64,000 bases of DNA, taken from assembly GCF_029277445.1 (NCBI RefSeq), contig NZ_CP119566.1, positions 3,040,001 through 3,104,000 on the forward strand, in the 5' to 3' direction. The notes under the pieces were generated by a model. It did no database searches. It saw nothing but the letters and a program-made list of their open reading frames with translations, and was not told where the DNA came from. The DNA is from Pararhizobium qamdonense. Its GTDB lineage: Bacteria > Pseudomonadota > Alphaproteobacteria > Rhizobiales > Rhizobiaceae. Position numbers and translations under genes: made by a program. Shown here piece after piece: positions 57,468 to 64,000 of the stretch (position 1 is the first letter of the stretch; each line of letters opens with the position of its first letter).

Positions 57468-60170
57468 ATGAATGTCGTCGTCGTGGAATCGCCTTCAAAG
57501 GCGAAGACCATCAACAAGTATCTGGGTCCCGGCTACAAGGTGCTCGCATCCTTCGGTCACGTCCGTGATTTGCCGGCCAAGGATGGCTCGGTGCTGCCGG
57601 ATGACGACTTCGCCATGCTGTGGGAAGTGGATACCAAATCCGCCAAGCACATGAAGGATATTGCCGACGCCCTGAAATCCGCCGACCGCCTCATTCTGGC
57701 AACCGACCCGGATCGCGAGGGAGAAGCGATTTCCTGGCATGTGCTGGATCTCTTGCGCAAGAAGAAGCTGATCGGCGACAAGCCGGTGAGCCGCGTCGTG
57801 TTCAACGCCATCACCAAGAAGGCCGTGCTCGATGCGATGGCCAATCCGCGTGATATCGATATCCCGCTGGTGGATGCCTATCTGGCACGCCGGGCGCTCG
57901 ATTATCTCGTCGGCTTCAACCTGTCGCCGGTTCTGTGGCGCAAGCTGCCCGGCGCCCGCTCGGCCGGCCGCGTGCAATCGGTGACGCTGCGTCTCGTCTG
58001 CGACCGGGAAGCTGAAATCGAACGGTTCATCTCGGAAGAATACTGGAACCTTTCGGCCCTCCTGAAGACGCCGCGTGGCGACGAGTTCGAGGCCCGGCTG
58101 GTTTCGGCCGGCGGCAGCCGCCTGCCGCCCCGTGGAGTGACCAATGGCGAAGACGCCGGCAAGCTGAAGTCCCTGCTGGACGGCGCTGCCTATACGGTTG
58201 AAAGCATCGAAGCCAAGCCGGTCAGGCGCAATCCGTCGCCGCCGTTCACCACGTCGACGCTGCAGCAGGCCGCCTCCTCCAAGCTCGGCTTCTCCGCATC
58301 GCGCACCATGCAGGTCGCCCAGAGGCTTTACGAAGGTATCGATATCGGCGGCGAGACTGTCGGTCTCATCACCTATATGCGTACCGACGGCGTGCAGATG
58401 GCGGCAGAGGCGATAGAGGCGGCGCGCAGCGCCATCGGCGATCAGTTCGGCAGCCGCTACGTGCCGGACAAGGCGCGTCTCTATTCGACCAAGGCCAAGA
58501 ACGCCCAGGAAGCGCATGAGGCGATCCGCCCGACCGACTTCACCCGCATTCCCGACCATGTGCGCAAGTTTCTCGATGCCGACCAGCTGCGTCTCTACGA
58601 CCTGATCTGGAAGCGCGGCATTGCCAGCCAGATGGCGTCGGCTGAAATCGAGCGGACCACCGCCGAGATCACCGCCGACAACAAGGGCGAGAAGGCTGGC
58701 CTGCGCGCCGTCGGCTCGGTCATCCGGTTCGATGGTTTCATCGCCGCCTATACCGACCAGAAGGAAGATGGCGAGCAAAGCGACGACGGCGACGAGGATG
58801 GCCGCCTGCCGCAGATCAATGCCCGCGAAAACCTCGCCAAGCAGAAGATCAACTCGACCCAGCACTTCACCGAGCCGCCGCCGCGCTATTCGGAAGCATC
58901 GCTGATCAAGAAGATGGAAGAGCTCGGCATCGGCCGCCCGTCCACTTATGCGGCGACGGTGACGACGCTGCTCGACCGCGAATATATCACCAACGACAAG
59001 CGCAAGCTGGTGCCCGAGGCCAAGGGCCGGCTGGTCACGGCGTTTCTTGAAAGCTTTTTCGCGCGTTATGTCGAATATGATTTCACGGCGTCGCTGGAAG
59101 AAAAGCTCGACCAGATTTCTGCGGGTGAACTGAACTGGAAGGACGTTCTCCGCGATTTCTGGAGGGACTTCTTCGCCCAGATCGAAGATACCAAGGAACT
59201 GCGCGTCACCAACGTGCTCGACGCGCTGAACGAGGAACTGGCCCCGCTGGTCTTCCCCAAGCGCGAGGACGGCAGCGATCCGCGCATCTGCCAGGTCTGC
59301 GGCACCGGCAAGCTGTCGCTGAAGCTCGGCAAATACGGCGCTTTCGTCGGCTGCTCGAACTATCCGGAATGCAACTTCACCCGCCAGCTTTCATCCGACA
59401 GCAATGGCGGCGACGAGGCATCGGTCTCCAGCGAGCCGCTGGCTCTGGGCAAGGACCCGCATACAAGCGAGGAAATCACCCTGCGCTCCGGCCGTTTCGG
59501 ACCCTATGTCCAGCGCGGCGACGGCAAGGAAGCCAAGCGCTCGAGCCTGCCCAAGGGCTGGACACCGGCGAGCATCGATCACGAAAAGGCACTGGCGCTT
59601 CTGTCGCTGCCGCGCGATATCGGCGCGCATCCCGAAAGCGGCAAGATGATCTCGTCGGGCCTTGGCCGCTACGGGCCGTTCATCCTGCATGACGGCAAAT
59701 ATGCCAATGTCGAGAGCATCGAGGATGTGTTTTCCATCGGCCTTAACCGTGCTGTCTCGGTTCTGGCCGACAAGCAGGCCAAGGGTCCCGGCGGACGCGG
59801 CGCCTCTGCCGCTCCGCTGAAGGAAGTCGGCGATCATCCCGATGGCGGACCGATTACGGTCAAGGACGGCAAATACGGTCCCTACGTCAATTGGGGCAAG
59901 GTCAATGCGACCCTGCCGAAGGGCAAGGATCCGGTCTCGGTGACGATGGAAGACGCGTTGCTCCTGATCGCAGAACGCATTGCCAAGGGCGGCATCAAGC
60001 CGGCCAAGGGCAAGGCAACCAAGGCCGCTAAGCCAAAGGCTGCTGCCAAGACCGGTGCGGCCACGGCAAAGTCTGCCAAGCCGAAGACGGCTGCGGCCAA
60101 ACCAAAAGCCGCAGCAAAGCCAAAGGCAGCGGCAAAGCCGAAGACGGCTGCAAAAGCGAAGAAAGACTGA
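57468..60170 (+). CDS. topA: DNA topoisomerase I
   Basis: Type IA topoisomerase that relaxes negative supercoils. The 900-residue product starts MNVVVVESPSKAKTINKYLG (an ATG two codons earlier is possible). The TOPRIM domain includes ATDPDREGEAISWH, and the catalytic tyrosine is in GLITYMRTDG (Y303). A four-cysteine zinc ribbon CQVCG..CSNYPEC is near 612-640, with further topoisomerase C-terminal repeats after it. The last 50 or so residues are a Lys/Ala/Pro-rich tail with repeated KPKAAAK units. rnr follows after two bases. Confidence 0.97.
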   Translation: MNVVVVESPSKAKTINKYLGPGYKVLASFGHVRDLPAKDGSVLPDDDFAMLWEVDTKSAKHMKDIADALKSADRLILATDPDREGEAISWHVLDLLRKKKLIGDKPVSRVVFNAITKKAVLDAMANPRDIDIPLVDAYLARRALDYLVGFNLSPVLWRKLPGARSAGRVQSVTLRLVCDREAEIERFISEEYWNLSALLKTPRGDEFEARLVSAGGSRLPPRGVTNGEDAGKLKSLLDGAAYTVESIEAKPVRRNPSPPFTTSTLQQAASSKLGFSASRTMQVAQRLYEGIDIGGETVGLITYMRTDGVQMAAEAIEAARSAIGDQFGSRYVPDKARLYSTKAKNAQEAHEAIRPTDFTRIPDHVRKFLDADQLRLYDLIWKRGIASQMASAEIERTTAEITADNKGEKAGLRAVGSVIRFDGFIAAYTDQKEDGEQSDDGDEDGRLPQINARENLAKQKINSTQHFTEPPPRYSEASLIKKMEELGIGRPSTYAATVTTLLDREYITNDKRKLVPEAKGRLVTAFLESFFARYVEYDFTASLEEKLDQISAGELNWKDVLRDFWRDFFAQIEDTKELRVTNVLDALNEELAPLVFPKREDGSDPRICQVCGTGKLSLKLGKYGAFVGCSNYPECNFTRQLSSDSNGGDEASVSSEPLALGKDPHTSEEITLRSGRFGPYVQRGDGKEAKRSSLPKGWTPASIDHEKALALLSLPRDIGAHPESGKMISSGLGRYGPFILHDGKYANVESIEDVFSIGLNRAVSVLADKQAKGPGGRGASAAPLKEVGDHPDGGPITVKDGKYGPYVNWGKVNATLPKGKDPVSVTMEDALLLIAERIAKGGIKPAKGKATKAAKPKAAAKTGAATAKSAKPKTAAAKPKAAAKPKAAAKPKTAAKAKKD

Positions 60171-60172
60171 CC

Positions 60173-62548
60173 GTGACCAGAGACCCGCGCGATCGTACCG
60201 AACGGCCCGGAAAACCCGCAGTCCGGATCGGACGCGCGGGCAAGAAGGTCAACATGCCCGCAGACGGCACCGTGATCATTCACGGCGCCGTGCCGCCGCG
60301 CGACGTACTGATGCGCTTCATCTCGGAAAACCCGGACAAGGCCTCCAAACGCGAGATCTACAAGGCTTTCGGTTTGAAGGGCGACACCCGCATCGAGCTG
60401 AAAGCGCTGTTGCGCGAGATGGAACAGGACGGGCTTTTAGAAAAGAAGCGCAATTCGCTGGTGCGTCCGGGCGCCCTGCCCCCCGTCACCGTTCTCGACA
60501 TCACCACCCGCGACAAGGATGGCGAACTGATCGGCCGTCCCGCCGAATGGCCGGAGGATGCGGGCGTGGCACCGGCCGTTTCCATCCGCCAGTCGAGCAT
60601 TGGCCAGTCCAAGGGCAAGATCCCCGTCGGCGGTATTGGCGACCGGGTGCTGGCCAAGATCTTTCCCGCAAAGGATCGCGGTGGCCCGGCCTATACGGCG
60701 CGGATCATCAAGGTGCTCGACCGCAAGCGCAATAACAACGCAGCTTTGGGCGTCTTCCGGGAAATGCCGGGCGGCGGCGGCCGGATCATGCCGATCGAGA
60801 AGCGCGGCGAGGAAATGCAGGTCGAGGCCGAGCATCAGGGACCCGCCAAGGACGGCGATCTGGTCGAGGTGGAAATCGTGCGGTCCGGCCGCTTCGGTCT
60901 GCCGCGCGCCGCCGTCAAGACCGTGATCGGTTCGGTCGCCACCGAAAAGGCGATCTCGATGATCGCCATCCACGCGCATGGCATTCCCTATATCTTTCCC
61001 GAGGGCGTCATCAAGGAAGCGGATGCCGCCGGTCCCGCCACCATGTCGCATCGCGAGGACTGGCGCGCGCTGCCGCTGATCACCATCGATCCCGCCGACG
61101 CCAAGGACCATGACGACGCTGTTCATGCCGAGCCCGATCCGTCTCCCGACAATGAAGGCGGCGTCATCGTCACCGTGGCGATCGCCGATGTCTCCTGGTA
61201 TGTGCGGCCGAAATCGGCGCTGGATCATGAGGCGGCCAAGCGCGGCAATTCCGTCTATTTCCCCGACCGCGTCGTGCCCATGCTGCCGGAGCGGATTTCC
61301 AACGAGCTGTGCTCGCTGAAAGAGGGTGTGGACCGGCCGGCTCTGGCCGTGCGCATGCGCTTTTCCAAGGAAGGCCGCAAAGCCGGCCACACCTTCCATC
61401 GTATCATGATGAAAAGTGCCGCCAAGCTCTCCTACAATCAGGCGCAGGCGGCGATCGACGGCAATCCGGACGACAAGACCGGACCGCTGCTGGAACCGAT
61501 CCTGAAGCCGCTCTGGGACGCCTATGCGATCCTAACGCGCGGCCGCGACCGGCGCCAGCCGCTCGAACTCAACATGCCCGAACGCAAGATCGTGCTGAAA
61601 TCGGACGGCACCGTTGACCGCGTCTTCGTGCCGGACCGCCTCGACGCCCACAAGCTGATCGAGGAAATGATGATCCAGGCCAATGTGGCGGCCGCCGAGA
61701 CGCTGGAGATCAAGCGCCAGCCGCTGGTCTACCGCGTCCATGATGCGCCGTCGCTGGCCAAGCAGGAGACGCTGCGCGAGTTTCTGGCGACGCTCGACCT
61801 GTCGCTCGTCAAGGGCGGCAATCTCAGGTCCAACCATTTCAACGGCATCCTGTCGCAGGCGGTGGACAAGCCCTACGAGACCATGGTCAACGAGATGGTG
61901 CTGCGGTCGCAGAGCCAGGCGATCTACAGCCCGGAAAATATCGGCCATTTCGGCCTGAACCTGATGAAATACGCCCATTTCACCTCGCCAATCCGCCGCT
62001 ATGCCGACCTGATCGTGCATCGCGCGCTGGTGGGCACTCTGGGCTTGGGCGAAGGCGGCATCACGCCGGCCGAGGAAGCCGCGCTCAACGATATCGCCGC
62101 CGAGATTTCCACCTTCGAGCGCCGGGCGATGGCGGCCGAGCGCGATACGGTCGACCGGCTGATCGCCCATCACCTCAGCGGCCGGGTCAACGAGGAATTC
62201 GATGGACGCATATCAGGCGTGACCAAGGCGGGACTATTTGTCACCCTTCCGGCCTATGGCGCCGACGGGTTCGTGCCTATATCTACGCTGGGACGCGATT
62301 ATTTCATCTATGACGAGGCCCATCAGGCCCTTTCCGGCGAAAAAACCGGACTTGGCTATCGTCTTGGCGATCAGATCCGCGTCAAACTGGTGGAAGCCGT
62401 GCCGCTTGCCGGCGCGCTCCGCTTCGAGATGATCAGCGAAGGACGCAAGATGCCGACGGCAACACGCTCCTTCCACAAGTCCGGCCGCCGGGATCGCAGC
62501 GGCGCTCGCAAGATGCCGGGGACGCGACCACCGCGCGGCAAGCGATAG
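60173..62548 (+). CDS. rnr: Ribonuclease R
   Basis: A 791-residue 3'-5' exoribonuclease that degrades structured RNA. GTG start two bases after topA. It has an N-terminal helix-turn-helix-like region, cold-shock domains, the RNB domain with DPADAKDHDDAVHAE and the catalytic aspartates, an S1 domain (EEFDGRISGVTKAGLFVTLP), and a basic, Arg/Lys-rich tail. Translational coupling with topA is likely. Confidence 0.96.
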   Translation: MTRDPRDRTERPGKPAVRIGRAGKKVNMPADGTVIIHGAVPPRDVLMRFISENPDKASKREIYKAFGLKGDTRIELKALLREMEQDGLLEKKRNSLVRPGALPPVTVLDITTRDKDGELIGRPAEWPEDAGVAPAVSIRQSSIGQSKGKIPVGGIGDRVLAKIFPAKDRGGPAYTARIIKVLDRKRNNNAALGVFREMPGGGGRIMPIEKRGEEMQVEAEHQGPAKDGDLVEVEIVRSGRFGLPRAAVKTVIGSVATEKAISMIAIHAHGIPYIFPEGVIKEADAAGPATMSHREDWRALPLITIDPADAKDHDDAVHAEPDPSPDNEGGVIVTVAIADVSWYVRPKSALDHEAAKRGNSVYFPDRVVPMLPERISNELCSLKEGVDRPALAVRMRFSKEGRKAGHTFHRIMMKSAAKLSYNQAQAAIDGNPDDKTGPLLEPILKPLWDAYAILTRGRDRRQPLELNMPERKIVLKSDGTVDRVFVPDRLDAHKLIEEMMIQANVAAAETLEIKRQPLVYRVHDAPSLAKQETLREFLATLDLSLVKGGNLRSNHFNGILSQAVDKPYETMVNEMVLRSQSQAIYSPENIGHFGLNLMKYAHFTSPIRRYADLIVHRALVGTLGLGEGGITPAEEAALNDIAAEISTFERRAMAAERDTVDRLIAHHLSGRVNEEFDGRISGVTKAGLFVTLPAYGADGFVPISTLGRDYFIYDEAHQALSGEKTGLGYRLGDQIRVKLVEAVPLAGALRFEMISEGRKMPTATRSFHKSGRRDRSGARKMPGTRPPRGKR

Positions 62549-62587
62549 AGGATGTGAGGCTCGGCCTTGCGTCCACAGATTGAGGAT

Positions 62588-63055
62588 ATGGACATGCAGG
62601 CAACTGGCAGCACTCCGGACACCGTCCGCTTCGAGCAGACAGGCGAAAGCGAACGTCCGGTCGGACGGTCGATCAAGCGCGGTCTCCTGAACAAATGCCC
62701 GGCCTGCGGCAGCGGCAAGCTGTTTGGCCGCTTCCTCAAGACCGTGCCTGCCTGCTCGGCCTGCGGCCAGCAGCTGGACCAGCACCGCGCCGATGACTTT
62801 CCGCCTTATATCGTCGTCACCATCATGGGCCATATCGTTCTCGGCGGCTTCATGGCCACCGAAATGATCCTGCCTCTGTCGAACTGGGGGCACCTGGCGA
62901 TCTGGGTGCCGATCACCGTGATCGGCTCGCTCGCGTTGATGCAGCCCGTCAAGGGCGCCGTCGTCGGCCTGCAATGGGCTTTGAAGATGCATGGCTTTGG
63001 CGATCATGACGACGAGCCGGCTGACGTCCTGCCGGCACCGGACCGGGCTGCGTGA
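62588..63055 (+). CDS. DUF983 membrane protein
   Basis: A 155-residue protein with two CxxC zinc-binding knuckles (NKCPACGSGKLF, PACSACGQQ) and two membrane segments (about 75-95 and 102-122). This is the DUF983 family, function unknown. Two ATGs (62588 and 62594) are possible; the GAGG motif is better spaced for the second. Its stop overlaps the next GTG as GTGA. Confidence 0.85.
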   Translation: MDMQATGSTPDTVRFEQTGESERPVGRSIKRGLLNKCPACGSGKLFGRFLKTVPACSACGQQLDQHRADDFPPYIVVTIMGHIVLGGFMATEMILPLSNWGHLAIWVPITVIGSLALMQPVKGAVVGLQWALKMHGFGDHDDEPADVLPAPDRAA

Positions 63056-63762
63056 CCACCAGCGGCAACGGGTCTGCCGGCGGCACGCCGTTAGACATTG
63101 TCAAAACCCGATCGCTGCGGCCGCGTGAGGCCGCGTCGGTCATGCTTTTGGACCGCTCGCAGGATTGCGTGCGGGTTCTCGTCGGCAGGCGGCACAAGGC
63201 GCATGTCTTCATGCCCGACCTGCATGTCTTTCCCGGCGGGCGCCGCGACAGGGACGATCACCGGCTCGCCTTTGACGGCGACATGCATCCGGCGGTGCTG
63301 GAGCGTCTCAAGATGGCCTACAGGCACGCAGCCTCCGAAAGCCGCCTTCGCGCCATCGCGCTTGCGGCCCTTCGGGAATTGCATGAAGAGGCCAGTATCG
63401 CTGTCGGCAGCAAAAGCTTCGGAAACACTCTGTTACCTTTTCTTCCCGATCTCACAAACTTGCGCTATATGGCACGGGCAATTACGCCGCCGGGACATCC
63501 GCGACGGTTCGACACCCACTTCTTCGCCCTGTTCACGGACGAGGCGGGCGTCGATCCCCGCGATATCCGCGACAGCCGGGAGCTCGAAGATTTGAGATGG
63601 ATTGATGTGAACGATGTCTCGCAGGTGCGATTGCCGGACATTACCGGGATCATCCTTGCGGATTTGCGGGCAAGCCTTCAATCCGACGCATCTCTGCCTT
63701 TCGGGAGACCGGTTCCGTTCTACTACACCCGTCATGGGCGCTTTGTCCGAGACCTCCTTTAG
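63052..63762 (+). CDS. Nudix hydrolase (NUDT19-like)
   Basis: A 236-residue Nudix-superfamily protein with GTG start overlapping the previous stop by four bases. The Nudix helix is degenerate: RELHEEASI fits REUXEEXGU with Ser for Gly, and the upstream Glu of the box is Arg. The segment VGRRHKAHVFMPDLHVFPGG is typical of the NUDT19/NUDT7 group that acts on CoA-type substrates. Its substrate here is unknown. It is coupled to the DUF983 gene. Confidence 0.85.
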   Translation: MTTSGNGSAGGTPLDIVKTRSLRPREAASVMLLDRSQDCVRVLVGRRHKAHVFMPDLHVFPGGRRDRDDHRLAFDGDMHPAVLERLKMAYRHAASESRLRAIALAALRELHEEASIAVGSKSFGNTLLPFLPDLTNLRYMARAITPPGHPRRFDTHFFALFTDEAGVDPRDIRDSRELEDLRWIDVNDVSQVRLPDITGIILADLRASLQSDASLPFGRPVPFYYTRHGRFVRDLL

Positions 63763-63775
63763 GGAAAATCATTGC

Positions 63776-64000
63776 ATGTCACAGCCGCCGTCCGGCACGC
63801 CTGCGCCGGTTGAGGAAATACACTGGCCATCGCTGGTCGCTGCCATTGCCGCCATCTCGGCTGTTGGTATCGCAATTGGCCTCGGCTTGCCGCTGCTCAG
63901 CATCATCATGGAAAAGCGCGGCATCTCCTCGACGATGATCGGGCTGAATTCCGCCATGGCAGGCCTGGCCTCGATGGCGGCGGCAACGGTGACGGCGAAG
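63776..64000 (+). CDS. MFS transporter, N-terminal part (gene continues past window end)
   Basis: From ATG 63776 the frame stays open to the window end (75 codons): MSQPPSGTPAPVEEIHWPSL, then a hydrophobic helix AAIAAISAVGIAIGLGLPLL, SIIMEKRGISSTMIGLNSAM and a second helix. The pattern is the first two helices of a major facilitator superfamily permease. Substrate cannot be told. It lies 13 bases after the Nudix gene, on the same strand. Confidence 0.75.
   Translation, partial: MSQPPSGTPAPVEEIHWPSLVAAIAAISAVGIAIGLGLPLLSIIMEKRGISSTMIGLNSAMAGLASMAAATVTAK

Overview
The window is a stretch of core chromosome from an alphaproteobacterium of the order Hyphomicrobiales (Rhizobiales), most likely family Rhizobiaceae (Rhizobium/Agrobacterium type). 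The pointers are the gene families and their order: the ribosomal/RNA polymerase supercluster, a homologue of the complex I accessory subunit NDUFA12, GatCAB, accBC, ponA-amiC-rne, and topA-rnr. RIME-like intergenic repeats, GC-rich codon use and several small exported proteins typical of rhizobia agree. The genus cannot be settled by eye.

Left third (1-18.7 kb), almost all on the minus strand: read in transcription order it runs tRNA-Tyr, tRNA-Gly, tuf, an epimerase, tRNA-Trp, secE, nusG, rplK, rplA, rplJ, rplL, rpoB, rpoC, then rpsL, rpsG and fusA (fusA leaves the window). This is the secE-nusG-rplKAJL-rpoBC cluster joined to the str operon. The spacers after nusG, rplA, rplL and rpoB carry strong stem-loops. 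One small plus-strand gene lies between rpoC and rpsL. The 3' end of tuf carries a 111-bp tandem duplication that includes the last codons of tuf.

Middle (18.9-39 kb): rlmB, small exported proteins, azoR with a divergent LysR regulator, tRNA-Thr, nadK, prfB (with a classical programmed +1 frameshift), a class A penicillin-binding protein and the amidase amiC, RNase E with a long leader, an aminotransferase, a DsbA-like protein, aroQ-accB-accC (shikimate and fatty-acid precursor supply) and aat (N-end rule).

Right part (39-64 kb): small conserved proteins (DUF2155, NDUFA12-like), three GNAT acetyltransferases, GatCAB amidotransferase genes split into gatCA and gatB, an Rrf2-type regulator beside a thioredoxin-reductase-like flavoprotein, a YjhX-type protein, ruvX, an AEC-family transporter broken by an in-frame stop, an AidB-like acyl-CoA dehydrogenase, pyrB with a metal-ligand-less dihydroorotase homologue, plsY, dprA, topA, rnr, a DUF983 protein, a Nudix hydrolase and the start of an MFS transporter.

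I see no prophage, integrase, transposase, CRISPR array, secretion island or defence island. The window is mainly housekeeping. The items most worth a second look are the tuf 3' tandem repeat with a GNRA-capped hairpin, the pseudo-dihydroorotase paired with ATCase, the nonsense-interrupted AEC transporter, the possibly leaderless Rrf2 gene, and the stem-loop clusters in the ribosomal operon spacers.
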